Assembly: GCF_001590865.1 (NCBI RefSeq)
Contig: NZ_BBUY01000001.1
Coordinates: forward strand, 63,729-127,728
From: Streptomyces sp. NBRC 110611
GTDB lineage: Bacteria > Actinomycetota > Actinomycetes > Streptomycetales > Streptomycetaceae
Reading direction: 5' to 3'
Length of the DNA stretch: 64,000 nt
Every line of letters begins with the position of its first letter. Position 1 is the stretch's first letter. Under the pieces are notes generated by a model. It searched no databases, was not told the DNA's origin, and saw only the letters and a program-made list of their open reading frames with translations. Positions 1-9,342 of the stretch are shown one piece after another. The position numbers and the translations under genes are program-made.

Positions 1-581
1 TCCTGTGCGACCTGGCCGACCCGGCGAGCGTGCGGGCCGCCGTCGACCGGTCCGTGGAGCGGTACGGCCGGCTCGACGTCGCCTTCAACAACGGCGCGAC
101 GGGCCAGCCGCCCGGCCCGATGGACCAGTTGTCGGAGGCCGACTTCGACCGCGTCTGCGCCGTCGACTTCAAGGGCCCGTGGCTGGCCATGACCGCCGAG
201 ATCGCCGCCATCCGCGCCACCGCGAAGCGCGGCGCGATCGTCAACACGTCCAGCGTCGGCAGCTTGATGGCCAACCCCTGGCTGCCCGCGTACGGCGCGG
301 CGAAGCGGGCGGTCAACAGCCTCACCGCGTCGGCCGCCACCACCTACGGCCCGGAGGGCATCCGCGTCAACGCCATCGCGCCCGGCACCACGCTCACCGA
401 CATGCTCTACGAGTGGGACGAGAAATCCCCCGGCACCATCGATCAGCTCAACTCCCGGACCCCGCTGGGCCGGGCGGCCGATCCGGATGAGATCGCCCAG
501 GCCGCCGCCTGGCTCCTCAGCGACCGCGCCTCGTACGTCACCGGTACGGTCCTCCGGGTCGACGGCGGTATGTGCGCCTGA
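1..581 (+). CDS. SDR family oxidoreductase (5' end outside window)
   Basis: C-terminal part of a short-chain dehydrogenase/reductase, an NAD(P)-dependent oxidoreductase of the Rossmann fold. The open frame runs in from before base 1 without a start, so the cofactor-binding N-terminus is missing. What is visible is typical of the family: the NNG segment in VAFNNGATG, an active-site Ser in NTSSVGS, the YGAAK catalytic Tyr/Lys motif, the IRVNAIAPGTTLTDM segment, and the usual ending GTVLRVDGG. About 192 codons are present of a usual 250. The substrate cannot be told from sequence. It is on the same strand as ppk but separated by a long repeat-rich gap, so it is probably not in one operon with it. 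Confidence 0.9.
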   Translation, partial: LCDLADPASVRAAVDRSVERYGRLDVAFNNGATGQPPGPMDQLSEADFDRVCAVDFKGPWLAMTAEIAAIRATAKRGAIVNTSSVGSLMANPWLPAYGAAKRAVNSLTASAATTYGPEGIRVNAIAPGTTLTDMLYEWDEKSPGTIDQLNSRTPLGRAADPDEIAQAAAWLLSDRASYVTGTVLRVDGGMCA

Positions 582-1070
582 AGCGGGCGGGAGATCCGGG
601 CCGGGCGGGGGCGCGGGCCGGGCGGGGGCGCGGGGGCGCGTGGCGCGTTGGGCCGATGGCTGGAGGGGCGCGTTGGGTGATGGCCGGGGGTAACGATCGC
701 CAGAAGGGGTAGCGCTCAATGTGTGCCGGGCGTGCCGTGCTCCGAGACGTCCGCCGGGGAACCTCCGGGGCCAGGGCCGGGGCCGGGGCCGGGGCCGGGG
801 CCGGGGCCGGGGCCGGGGCCGGGGCCCTGGTGGTGACCCGGGATCCGGCGGGCGCCCCGCCCTTGGTGCCTCGATGGCCTGCCCGCTGCCTGTCCGCCAC
901 ATCCGCGTAACCGGCGATTCAATATCGGTTGCGAGCATCGCTGAATGCAGCCCGCTGTGCCGAAGGTCCCGAGTCCGAGACTCCGAGTCGCGCCACCGCT
1001 TCCTGCCGACCTGCCTGTTGATCTTCCCGCTGACGCGCCTGGAACGCCCGGGAAGCGGAAGAATGGGGTC
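582..1070. other. Gene-free region with G-rich repeats
   Basis: Non-coding stretch between the SDR gene and ppk. It starts with irregular G-runs (about 595-640) and contains a pure hexanucleotide tract at 766-827. Short open frames here consist only of translated repeats and are not credible genes. I searched for PhoP-type 11-bp GTTCACC units in front of ppk and did not find a convincing one. Confidence 0.6.
766..827. repeat. GGGGCC hexanucleotide tandem repeat
   Basis: About nine to ten near-perfect copies of GGGGCC in a row, interrupted once by CCAGGG near the 5' end. G-runs of four at fixed spacing could form G-quadruplexes on this strand, and the tract is prone to slippage. It lies about 245 bp before the ppk start. 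Confidence 0.9.
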
Positions 1071-3353
1071 ATGAAGCAGCAGCCCAGCGCTCAGGCACCG
1101 GTCCAGCCCGAGACGCAGGCGCCGAAGCCCCCGCCGGTCCTGGCGCCCGCGGCCCAGCCTTCGGTGGGCTCGATCGCCGCGCACCGCCCCAACGCGGTCC
1201 GTGGGACCGTGCCGGGCCTGGAGCCCGACCTGGACGCCGATCCGGACGCGTACGTGGACCGGGGCATGGTGGGCGTGGACGGCGAGGAGCTGCCCGGCGG
1301 CCGCTTCCTGGACCGTGAACGCAGCTGGCTGGCGTTCAACGAGCGGGTGCTCGAACTGGCCGAGGACCCGGCCACCCCGCTCCTGGAGCGGGTGAACTTC
1401 CTCGCGATCTTCGCCAGCAACCTGGACGAGTTCTTCATGGTCCGGGTCGCCGGACTCAAGCGGCGGATCGCGACCGGTGTGGCCACCCGCTCCGCGTCCG
1501 GACTCCAGCCCCGCGAGGTCCTGGAGCTGATCTGGACGCGTTCGCGCGAGCTCATGGCCCGGCACGCCGCCTGCTTCCAGCAGGACGTCGCCCCCGAGCT
1601 CGCCGACCAGGGCATTCACCTGATCCGCTGGCCGGAGCTGACCGAGAAGGAGCAGGCCCGGCTGTTCACCCTCTTCCGCCAGCAGATCTTCCCGGTGCTC
1701 ACCCCACTGGCGGTCGACCCCGCGCACCCGTTTCCGTACATCTCCGGCCTCTCGCTGAACCTGGCCGTCGTCGTACGCAACCCGGTCAGTGGTCATGACC
1801 ACTTCGCGCGGGTCAAGGTCCCGCCGCTGCTCTCCCGCTTCCTGGAGGCCTCCCCGCAGCGTTACGTCCCCATCGAGGACGTCATCGCCGCGCATCTGGA
1901 GGAGCTGTTCCCAGGCATGGAGGTGCGTGCGCACCACATGTTCCGGGTCACCCGCAACGAGGACCTCGAAGTGGAGGAGGACGACGCGGAGAATCTGCTC
2001 CAGGCTCTGGAGAAGGAGCTGATGCGACGGCGCTTCGGGCCGCCGGTCCGGCTGGAGGTCGAGGAGTCCATCGACCCCGCCGTGCTCGACCTCCTCGTCC
2101 AGGAGCTGAAGATCTCCGACGCCGAGGTCTACCCGCTGCCCGGTCCGCTCGACCTCACCGGCCTCTTCGGGGTCGGGGCCCTGGACCGGCCCGAGCTGAA
2201 GTTCCCCAAGTTCGTCGCCGGTACGCACCGTGACCTCGCCGAGGTGGAGTCAGCCTCCGCTCCCGACATCTTCGCCGCCCTGCGCGCCCGGGACGTCCTC
2301 CTCCACCACCCGTATGACAGCTTCTCCACCTCCGTCCAGGCGTTCGTGGAGCAGGCCGCGACCGACCCCGACGTCCTCGCCATCAAGCAGACCCTCTACC
2401 GCACCTCCGGCGACTCCCCGATCGTCGACGCCCTGATAGACGCCGCCGAGGGCGGTAAGCAGGTCCTCGTCCTGGTCGAACTCAAGGCCCGCTTCGACGA
2501 GCAGGCCAACATCAAATGGGCGCGGAAGCTGGAGGAGGCCGGCTGCCATGTCGTCTACGGCCTGGTCGGCCTCAAGACGCACTGCAAGCTCTGCCTCGTC
2601 GTCCGCCAGGAAGGCGACATGCTGCGGCGCTACTCCCACGTGGGGACCGGCAACTACCACCCCAAGACGGCCCGGCTCTACGAGGACCTCGGCCTGCTCA
2701 CCGCCGACCCGCAGGTCGGCGCCGACCTCTCGGACCTCTTCAACCGGCTGAGCGGGTACTCCCGCCGCGAGACCTACCGGCGTCTCCTGGTCGCCCCCAA
2801 GTCCCTGCGCGACGGCCTGATCCAGCGCATCACGCGGGAGATCGCGCACCAGCGGGCGGGCCGCCCCGCCTACGTCCGTATCAAGGTCAACTCGATGGTC
2901 GACGAGGCCGTGGTCGACGCGCTGTACCGTGCCTCGCAGGCCGGCGTTCCGGTCGACATCTGGGTACGCGGCATCTGCGCGCTGCGCCCCGGGGTCACCG
3001 GCCTCAGCGAGAACATCCGCGTCCGCAGCATCCTCGGCCGCTTCCTGGAACACTCCCGGATCTTCGCCTTCGGCAACGGAGGTGAGCCCGAGGTGTGGCT
3101 GGGCAGCGCCGACATGATGCACCGCAACCTCGACCGGCGGATCGAAGCGCTGGTCCGGGTCACCGACCCGGCGCACCGTGCCTCCCTCAACCGCCTGCTG
3201 GAGACCGGGGCCTCGGACGCCACGTCCTCCTGGCACCTGGGGCCGGACGGCGACTGGACCCGGCACGCCGTGGACGCGGACGGCGCGCCGCTGCGCAACG
3301 TACAGGAAATGCTCATCGACGCCCGGAGGCGCCGACGTGGCTCAGCGACCTGA
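1071..3353 (+). CDS. ppk: Polyphosphate kinase 1
   Basis: PPK1 reversibly polymerises the gamma-phosphate of ATP into inorganic polyphosphate, the main phosphate and energy store. The 760-aa product has the family layout: an N-terminal domain ([18 protein letters not shown]), a head domain ([16 protein letters not shown]), and two phospholipase-D-like C-terminal domains. The autophosphorylated His lies in [16 protein letters not shown], and the second conserved stretch is around [21 protein letters not shown] start at ATG 1071, preceded by GGAAG; the frame is open further upstream to 945, but that extension is low-complexity and lacks a ribosome site. The gene overlaps the next (CHAD) gene by 17 bp, which implies co-translation. 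The phoRP regulators lie 13 kb away. Confidence 0.95.
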   Translation: MKQQPSAQAPVQPETQAPKPPPVLAPAAQPSVGSIAAHRPNAVRGTVPGLEPDLDADPDAYVDRGMVGVDGEELPGGRFLDRERSWLAFNERVLELAEDPATPLLERVNFLAIFASNLDEFFMVRVAGLKRRIATGVATRSASGLQPREVLELIWTRSRELMARHAACFQQDVAPELADQGIHLIRWPELTEKEQARLFTLFRQQIFPVLTPLAVDPAHPFPYISGLSLNLAVVVRNPVSGHDHFARVKVPPLLSRFLEASPQRYVPIEDVIAAHLEELFPGMEVRAHHMFRVTRNEDLEVEEDDAENLLQALEKELMRRRFGPPVRLEVEESIDPAVLDLLVQELKISDAEVYPLPGPLDLTGLFGVGALDRPELKFPKFVAGTHRDLAEVESASAPDIFAALRARDVLLHHPYDSFSTSVQAFVEQAATDPDVLAIKQTLYRTSGDSPIVDALIDAAEGGKQVLVLVELKARFDEQANIKWARKLEEAGCHVVYGLVGLKTHCKLCLVVRQEGDMLRRYSHVGTGNYHPKTARLYEDLGLLTADPQVGADLSDLFNRLSGYSRRETYRRLLVAPKSLRDGLIQRITREIAHQRAGRPAYVRIKVNSMVDEAVVDALYRASQAGVPVDIWVRGICALRPGVTGLSENIRVRSILGRFLEHSRIFAFGNGGEPEVWLGSADMMHRNLDRRIEALVRVTDPAHRASLNRLLETGASDATSSWHLGPDGDWTRHAVDADGAPLRNVQEMLIDARRRRRGSAT

Positions 3354-4587
3354 CCAGCCGACCGGGGGGCCTGCCGGTCTCATGCCCGGTGCCCGCTCGG
3401 CGGCGGCGGTGGTGGTGGACGACCCGTACGGCGGGGAAGGCGCCCTCGGCGGTGGCCCCGGACCGCTCACCCACGCCTCCCCGGCCGGCCCGGCCTCCGC
3501 AGCCGGCCCGGCCTCCGTTGTCGGTCCTGCCGTTCCTCCCGGTTTTTCCGGCCTCGCCTCCCGCACCGCCGAGGAGGTGCTCGCCGGCTACCTCCACCAC
3601 CATTCCGCGGAGTTCCTGCGCAGCCTGCGGTCGCACCGCGAGAGCGGTCAGGACGTGGCGGGGGCGGGTGAGGCCGCCTGCCGGATGCGCCGCGCCGCCC
3701 GTCGGATCAGCGCCGCACTGCACACTTTCCGGCCTCTGACCGACGAGGTCTGGGCCGGCCAACTCATCGCAGAACTGGGCTGGTTGTCCGGTACGCTCGC
3801 CCGCGAACAGGCCTGCGTGGCCCGCCGCGAGCGGCTGCTGGCAGCGCTCCAGCGGCTGACCGGGGCGGCAGGCCGGGGAGAACGCACCGAACACTCCGAA
3901 CACTCCGAAGGCCCCGGCCCCGGCTCCGCCGTCGGCTCCGGCCCCGGCCCCGGCCCCGCCCCCGACTCCGCTCCCGACCCTGGTGCCGCGCTGTCCGCCG
4001 GCGCCGCCCGGGCCGGGGCGCTGCTGGACCGTCAGCTCACCCTCGCCCGCACCCGCGCCCACTCCGCCGCCCTGCAGGCGCTGGGCTCGTCCCGCTTCCA
4101 CGCCGTCGCCGACTCCGTCGCCGTCCTCGCCTCCGAGGCGCCACCGGCCCGTACGGCCGCGGACCAGCCGGCCGTCAAGGCGCTGCCACCGCTCGCCGAG
4201 CAGGCCCATCGGCGGCTCGCGGAGGCGGTCGCCGCCCTGCCGCTGTCCCGTGCGGGGCACCCGTACAACGCCGAGGCGCTCACCACCGACCACCGCCAGG
4301 ACGCACCCTGGCACCAGGTCCGGCTCCTCGTACGGCTGACCCGCTACGCCCAGGAACTGATCGCTCCGGACCACGCCGACCATCCCCACCTGGCCGAGGC
4401 CGCCCGGGTGCTGGACCTCCACCGGGACGCCGCGGAGGCCGCCGCCGCAGCCGCCGCCGCGGCCCGTACCCCCAGAATCGCCCCGGCCACCGCATACGCC
4501 CTCGGCGTCCTGCACGCCGACCAGCGCCACCAGGTCGAGGCGGCCCGCTTCACGTTCGGCCGCCTGTGGCTCCCCCGAAGGGCATGA
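3337..4587 (+). CDS. CHAD domain-containing protein
   Basis: CHAD domains are helical, His-rich modules that bind polyphosphate, and their genes usually sit beside ppk, as here. The start is GTG 3337 with GGAGG eight bases upstream, overlapping the ppk stop by 17 bp. The first 70 residues are Ala/Gly/Pro-rich linker. Conserved CHAD-like features follow: [15 protein letters not shown], then a helix with [17 protein letters not shown], and [20 protein letters not shown] Pro/Gly/Ala-rich insert splits the domain near residues 185-225. The C-terminal half ([23 protein letters not shown]) fits the second helical repeat. The role in anchoring or regulating polyphosphate is inferred from family and context. 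Confidence 0.85.
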   Translation: MAQRPDQPTGGPAGLMPGARSAAAVVVDDPYGGEGALGGGPGPLTHASPAGPASAAGPASVVGPAVPPGFSGLASRTAEEVLAGYLHHHSAEFLRSLRSHRESGQDVAGAGEAACRMRRAARRISAALHTFRPLTDEVWAGQLIAELGWLSGTLAREQACVARRERLLAALQRLTGAAGRGERTEHSEHSEGPGPGSAVGSGPGPGPAPDSAPDPGAALSAGAARAGALLDRQLTLARTRAHSAALQALGSSRFHAVADSVAVLASEAPPARTAADQPAVKALPPLAEQAHRRLAEAVAALPLSRAGHPYNAEALTTDHRQDAPWHQVRLLVRLTRYAQELIAPDHADHPHLAEAARVLDLHRDAAEAAAAAAAAARTPRIAPATAYALGVLHADQRHQVEAARFTFGRLWLPRRA

Positions 4588-4594
4588 GCGGGTC

Positions 4595-5074
4595 ATGACG
4601 TCCTCCCGGCAGTCGGTGGTCCGCGCCGCGGGCTGCGTCCTCTGGCGCCGTACGTCACCCGGCAACGGCCCGGAGGAGGGCGACAACCTGGAGACAGGCC
4701 ACGACCTGGATACAGGGACCAGCAACCTGGAGATAGGTCTCGTCCATCGCCCCAAATATGACGATTGGTCGCACCCCAAAGGCAAATTGAAGCGCGGCGA
4801 GGACGCACTGGCCGGTGCGGTGCGCGAGGTGACGGAGGAGACCGGCATGCACTGCCGGCCCGGCGCCCCGCTGCCGACCTCGTACTACCTGGCCGCCGGC
4901 CGTCCCAAACAGGTCCACTACTGGGCCGCCGAAGCCGTCGCGGGCTCCTTCATCCCGAGTACCGAGGTCGACCGCCTGCTCTGGCTCCCACCCGCCGAAG
5001 CCCGCGCCCGTCTGACCTACGAACGCGATCGCCCCCTGGTGGACGCGCTGCTGGCGACCCTGCGCCTGACCTGA
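4595..5074 (+). CDS. NUDIX hydrolase (MutT1-like)
   Basis: 159-aa hydrolase of nucleoside-diphosphate-linked substrates. The Nudix box lies at about residues 63-85, beginning GKLKRGE and ending REVTEETG, with all conserved Glu and Arg residues present. The family often cleans oxidised nucleotides or diadenosine polyphosphates. It starts 7 bp after the CHAD stop, so ppk-CHAD-nudix form a compact operon. A short Asp/Glu/Thr-rich insertion (about residues 26-48) sits near the N-terminus. Unlike mycobacterial MutT1 it has no C-terminal phosphatase domain. The exact substrate is unknown. Confidence 0.85.
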   Translation: MTSSRQSVVRAAGCVLWRRTSPGNGPEEGDNLETGHDLDTGTSNLEIGLVHRPKYDDWSHPKGKLKRGEDALAGAVREVTEETGMHCRPGAPLPTSYYLAAGRPKQVHYWAAEAVAGSFIPSTEVDRLLWLPPAEARARLTYERDRPLVDALLATLRLT

Positions 5075-5144
5075 GCGCCGTGTCGTGGGGCGGGGCCGGC
5101 GCCGGTCCGGGGGCGGTGCGCGCTGCGGTCCGTACAGTGACCGG

Positions 5145-6593
5145 GTGAGCGAGGGCAAAAGCCAGAGCCAGGGCGAGAGCAAGCGCCAGGGCAAGAACAA
5201 CAGCCAGGGCCAGGGCCAGGGCAAGAGCAGGCGGGCGGGGCGGTGCCCGGCCGCCGAGGAACTGGTCGGGACCGTGCTCGGCACCGTCGTCTACGCGGCG
5301 GATGGCGAGCCCGCCGAGGACGCCATCGAGGCGGGCGCCTCGCTGCTGGCCGCGGCCCCGGTGGGCTGGGAGGCGGTGAGCCGGGCCGTACTGGCCGCCG
5401 CCGAGGAGCGGGTACGGCGCTGCTGGGAGGGCGGCTGGCAGCCCGCCGATCTGGAGCGGATGGTGCGGCGTACGGCGGAGCGGACCGCGCCGCTGGCCGT
5501 GGACGCGATCGCCGCGGAGGCCCGACGTGGCGCCGAGGCCCGACGTGGCGCCGGTGCCCCGCGCGATCCGCGGTGGGCGGCCCAGCTGCAAGCACTGCGC
5601 GCCGAGGTGTGGTGGGAGACGGACAGCGGCTATCTGGACGGACTGGCGCGCCGCCGCCGTACCTCGCGCTTCGAGACGGCGTACGACGTGCTGGAGGCGC
5701 TGCGTACGATCGCCCGGTTGCCGCGCATCACGCCGCTGCCCGGCCGGGGCGCGGCCGCATCGGCGAGCGGAAGCGGTGCCGGGCGACGTGGACACCTCCA
5801 AGAGCTCGGGGGAGGTGAGCCGCGGGTGCTCGGCCGTATCCGGGGGTTGTTGGCCAAGGCCGAGGCGACGCAGTTCCCGGAGGAGGCCGAGGCGTTGTCG
5901 GCCAAGGCACAGGAACTGATGGCCCGGCACAGCATCGACGAAGCCTTGCTGGACGGCGCGACTGCCGGGACTGACAGGGCCAGTGGTGCTGGTGGGACCG
6001 GTGGGACCGGTAGGACCGGTGGGACGGGCGGCGCGGTGGCGGGGGGCCGGGCGCCGTCGGCCGTCCGCATCGGCATCGAGGGGCCGTACGAGCAGGCCAA
6101 GGCGCTCCTCCTGGACGCGGTGGCCACTGCCAACCGCTGCCAGGCGGTGTGGGCGGCGGAACTCGGCTTCTCCACCGTCGTCGGCTTCCCGCCGGACCTG
6201 GAGGCCGTCGAACTCCTCTACACCTCGTTGCTGCTCCAGGCCACGTCCGCCATGAACCGCGCGGGCGATGACCACCACGCGCGCGGCCGTTCGCGCCGCA
6301 CCCGGGACTTCCGGCAGTCCTTCCTCGTGGCGTACGCGGACCGGATCCGCGGCCGGCTGTCGGCCGCCACCGGAGAGGCCACGGCGCAGGCCGCGAGCCG
6401 GGCACCGGATCTTCTGCCGGTGCTGGCCGCCCGCGAAGCGGCCGTGCGGGACACGGCCGGCGAACTGTTCCCCGAGACAGCCCCGGTCCGGCTGCGCGGA
6501 GTGCGTGACGCCGCGGGCTGGCACCAGGGCACGGCGGCCGCGGACCGGGCACGACTCGGCACCACGCATACGCCGGACCCGCCTACCTCCTGA
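5145..6593 (+). CDS. DUF2786 domain-containing protein
   Basis: 482-aa cytoplasmic protein with no known activity. The recognisable part is the DUF2786 segment in the middle (LGRIRGLLAKAEATQFPEEA, then AKAQELMARHSID), which is a conserved helical pair. The N-terminus is a Gln/Ser/Gly/Lys repeat tract (SQGQGQGKS type), probably disordered. A Gly/Thr-rich repeat (GTGGTGRTGGTGG) separates the DUF from the C-terminal region. I use GTG 5145; the frame is open further upstream to 5085 but without a ribosome-binding site. It is downstream of the nudix gene with 70 bp between. Confidence 0.75.
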   Translation: MSEGKSQSQGESKRQGKNNSQGQGQGKSRRAGRCPAAEELVGTVLGTVVYAADGEPAEDAIEAGASLLAAAPVGWEAVSRAVLAAAEERVRRCWEGGWQPADLERMVRRTAERTAPLAVDAIAAEARRGAEARRGAGAPRDPRWAAQLQALRAEVWWETDSGYLDGLARRRRTSRFETAYDVLEALRTIARLPRITPLPGRGAAASASGSGAGRRGHLQELGGGEPRVLGRIRGLLAKAEATQFPEEAEALSAKAQELMARHSIDEALLDGATAGTDRASGAGGTGGTGRTGGTGGAVAGGRAPSAVRIGIEGPYEQAKALLLDAVATANRCQAVWAAELGFSTVVGFPPDLEAVELLYTSLLLQATSAMNRAGDDHHARGRSRRTRDFRQSFLVAYADRIRGRLSAATGEATAQAASRAPDLLPVLAAREAAVRDTAGELFPETAPVRLRGVRDAAGWHQGTAAADRARLGTTHTPDPPTS

Positions 6594-6758
6594 ACAGCCT
6601 TTCGGTACGCACACTTCGGGCGCGCGTACCCCTGACAAATGTCATGGGATTCGATGACACGGCTCGGCCTCCGGGGCCGGTGCGGGTCGACAGAATCAAG
6701 ACGACCGAGATCGCACAGGCGAACGGCCGCCGCCGTAGCCGTCGTGATGGGAGACCCC

Positions 6759-8165
6759 ATGCCCCTGCCCTGCCCCGTCCGCCGTCGCGCCCGCCGTAGC
6801 GCCCGCGTCGCCGCCACGACCACGGCCGTTCTCCTCTCACTCACCGCCGCGGCGGTGCCTGCCCAGGCGACACCAGCACCAGCCCCCGCACCAGCCCCCG
6901 CACCCACGACCGCGCCCGGCGCCCATGGCGCGCGAACGACGGCCGCCCCGCTCCACCTCGACCGCAAGGCCCTGGACGAGAGACTGGCGGCCCTGCACAA
7001 GGCGGGCATGTACGGCGTCTACGCGGCCGTCCGGGACGGCCGGGACGCCTGGCGGGGTGCGGCCGGTGTCGCCGATATCGCCACCAACCGCCCGGTCCAG
7101 CCCCAGATGCAGCAGCGCATAGGCAGCATCACCAAGGCCTTCACCTCCGTCGCCATACTGCAACAGGTCGCCGCCGGCCGGATCGACCTGGACGCTCCCC
7201 TCGCCCGCTACCTCCCCGACCTCGTCCCCGGCGAACGCGGCCGGCAGATCACCGTCCGGATGCTGCTCAACCACACCAGCGGCATCGCCGATTACATTCC
7301 GGGCGCCTTCCCCTCGCTCCTCAAGGGGAGCACCAAGAGCCTGGACGACAACCGCTACCGCCACTTCGACCCCGAGGAGCTGGTCCGCCTCGGCCTGCAG
7401 GCTCCGGCGACGGGCAAGCCCGGCGAGAAGTGGTCGTACGCCAACACCAATTACGTCATCGCGGGGATATTGCTGCGGAAGGTCACCGGTGAGAACCCGG
7501 AGGAGTACATCACCCGCAATGTCATCCGCAAGGCCGGCCTGAAGCACACGTACTTCCCGACCTCCGCACGGATATCCGGGCCGCACTCCAAGATGTACGA
7601 GTCCATGTACGGCCTCATCACCCCGGCCCGCGACTACAGCACCTATGACGTGTCCTGGGCCGGCACCGCCGGGGCCCTGGTCGCGACGATGGAGGACGTG
7701 AACGACTTCTACCGGGCCCTGCTGACCGGCAAGTTGCTCGCCCCGGCCCAACTCCGCCAGATGCAGACCACCGTCGAAGCCAAGGACGACAAGGGCAATC
7801 TGCTGATGCACTACGGCCTCGGCATTGCCGCGACGGACACGGCGTGCGGGCGTTTCTGGGGACACAACGGCGCGGTGTGGGGCGCCGAGACGGTGACATT
7901 CTCCACGCCCGACGGGAAGCGCCAGATGACGTACGGTTTCAACCGGTCCAAGTACCAGCAGATCGACGAGGAATTCCACATCAAGCCGAGCCCGATCGAC
8001 ACCGCGGCCGGAGAGTTCGCCCAGAAGGCGATGTGCGGCACCAACGCGCCCACCACGCCGGCGAACCCCGCACAACCGGCCGCACCTCAGCCCCCCAAGA
8101 ATCTGCCCGCCCCGCTCACCCGCTCCCTCAGCGCGCCCCCGGCCCTGATATCCACGAACCACTGA
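6759..8165 (+). CDS. Secreted serine hydrolase (beta-lactamase / D-Ala-D-Ala carboxypeptidase family)
   Basis: 468-aa exported penicillin-binding-type hydrolase. It has an Arg-rich N-region and hydrophobic core (ATTTAVLLSLTAAAVPAQA), a signal peptide followed by a Pro/Ala repeat. The catalytic motifs of class C beta-lactamases and DD-peptidases are visible: SITK at residues 123-126, Y227-A-N229, and HNG at 369-371. The C-terminal 50 residues are Pro/Ala-rich and may sit in the cell wall. The start at ATG 6759 follows GGGAGA; ATG 6747 is an alternative. It is probably a cell-wall carboxypeptidase or esterase; sequence alone does not separate these. Confidence 0.88.
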   Translation: MPLPCPVRRRARRSARVAATTTAVLLSLTAAAVPAQATPAPAPAPAPAPTTAPGAHGARTTAAPLHLDRKALDERLAALHKAGMYGVYAAVRDGRDAWRGAAGVADIATNRPVQPQMQQRIGSITKAFTSVAILQQVAAGRIDLDAPLARYLPDLVPGERGRQITVRMLLNHTSGIADYIPGAFPSLLKGSTKSLDDNRYRHFDPEELVRLGLQAPATGKPGEKWSYANTNYVIAGILLRKVTGENPEEYITRNVIRKAGLKHTYFPTSARISGPHSKMYESMYGLITPARDYSTYDVSWAGTAGALVATMEDVNDFYRALLTGKLLAPAQLRQMQTTVEAKDDKGNLLMHYGLGIAATDTACGRFWGHNGAVWGAETVTFSTPDGKRQMTYGFNRSKYQQIDEEFHIKPSPIDTAAGEFAQKAMCGTNAPTTPANPAQPAAPQPPKNLPAPLTRSLSAPPALISTNH

Positions 8166-8285
8166 CCCCAACTCTCACCTGCTCGCTGCCCCGCTGCTTC
8201 ATATTTCGGACAGCCTTCTACGGGATCAGGGACCTGCTGCCGCACACTGCGCGGCATGGCAGCGGCTGGGCGGGGGGCGGCTGGT

Positions 8286-9110
8286 TCATGCCCGTGGGGC
8301 CAGGGCCTCCCAGCGCACCGTGACCTCGCCCTGGCGGCGCCGTCGCGGGTCGCCGGTCAGTGGCCAGTCCGTCGCCAGGGTCTGTACGGCGGCGCGCCAC
8401 CGCTGGCGGGCGCCGAGTGCGCCGAGCGGGGCGGCCGCCGCCCAGGCGCGGTCGAAGTCCCGGAGGAAGGCGTGCACCGGCTCGCCCGGCACATTGCGGT
8501 GGATCAACGCCTTGGGCAGGCGTTCTGCCAGGTCGGAGGGGGCCCGCAGGGAGCTGAGCCGGGTGGCGAAGGTGACCGTACGGGGGCCCTCGGGCCCCAG
8601 CGCGACCCATACGTGCCGCCGCCCGATCTCGTCGCAGGTGCCCTCCACCAGCAGGCCGCCGGGCGCCAGCCGGGCGCACAGCCGCCGCCAGACCGCGGCC
8701 ACCTCGTCCTCGTCGTACTGCCGCAGGACATTCGCCGCCCGGATCAGGAGCGGTGCCCGGCCCCGCTCGCCGGGCAGCGGTACCTCGAACCCGCCGTGTG
8801 CGAAGTCCAGCCCCGGTTTGCGGTACGGGAGGGCGGCCTCGACCCGGGCCGGATCGATCTCGACGCCGACGACACGGGCGTCCGGCCGGACCGTACGCAG
8901 CCGGTCCAGCAGCTCCACGGCGGTCCAGGGCGCGGCTCCGTAGCCGAGGTCCACCGCGACGGGGTCGGTGGCGCGGCGCAGCTCGGCGCCGTGTTCCGCG
9001 GCTATCCAGCGGTCCATACGGCGCAGCCGGTTGGGGTTGGTGGTCCCTCGGGTGGGATTTCCGACGGGCCGGGACGGCGGCGCGGCGGCGGTCAGGGGGC
9101 GGCGGGGCAT
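8286..9110 (-). CDS. SAM-dependent methyltransferase (class I)
   Basis: 274-aa protein with a class I methyltransferase core: motif I-like VAVDLGYGAAPWTAVELLD, the acidic end of strand 2 in VVGVEIDPARVEAA, and a later LAPGGLLVEGTCDEIGRR strand. The glycine-rich loop is unusual (DLGYGAAP instead of DxGxGxG), so binding of SAM is likely but not certain. The target is unknown. Start ATG 9110 was chosen because the open frame further upstream lacks family-like sequence. The gene is convergent with the serine hydrolase gene and divergent from mshA. Confidence 0.8.
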   Translation of the reverse strand: MPRRPLTAAAPPSRPVGNPTRGTTNPNRLRRMDRWIAAEHGAELRRATDPVAVDLGYGAAPWTAVELLDRLRTVRPDARVVGVEIDPARVEAALPYRKPGLDFAHGGFEVPLPGERGRAPLLIRAANVLRQYDEDEVAAVWRRLCARLAPGGLLVEGTCDEIGRRHVWVALGPEGPRTVTFATRLSSLRAPSDLAERLPKALIHRNVPGEPVHAFLRDFDRAWAAAAPLGALGARQRWRAAVQTLATDWPLTGDPRRRRQGEVTVRWEALAPRA

Positions 9111-9342
9111 GGCTTCGAGAGTATGGCGTCCCGGGCCGGGCTCCGTATCTCCCCTGGTCAGGCACGACGGCTGGCCCGTCAGGTGACACCGCTGGCCCGG
9201 CCAGGCACCCGGGCGGCCGTGCACGGTCACGCTTTGGCAAAGTACGGAGATGGCGGGCCGGACGGGAAGGGAACGCCGAGGTGTGTTGTTGCAGGGGTTC
9301 GGAGGCGTGCTGCCGAACGCCCCGCCTAGGAGGTAGCTCGAC

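Noticed and set aside
582..1070. PHO box in front of ppk
   Set aside because: I looked for 11-bp GTTCACC-type direct repeats and found none that were convincing, despite the link to phosphate metabolism.
2250..3266. 338-codon open frame antisense to ppk (and many similar long antisense frames elsewhere)
   Set aside because: High-GC codon bias creates long open frames opposite real genes; the product is low in sequence complexity, lacks a ribosome site and matches no family.
3313..4848. 511-codon minus-strand frame covering the CHAD and nudix genes
   Set aside because: Both plus-strand genes have clear domains; the minus frame is Gly/Arg/Gln-rich shadow sequence.
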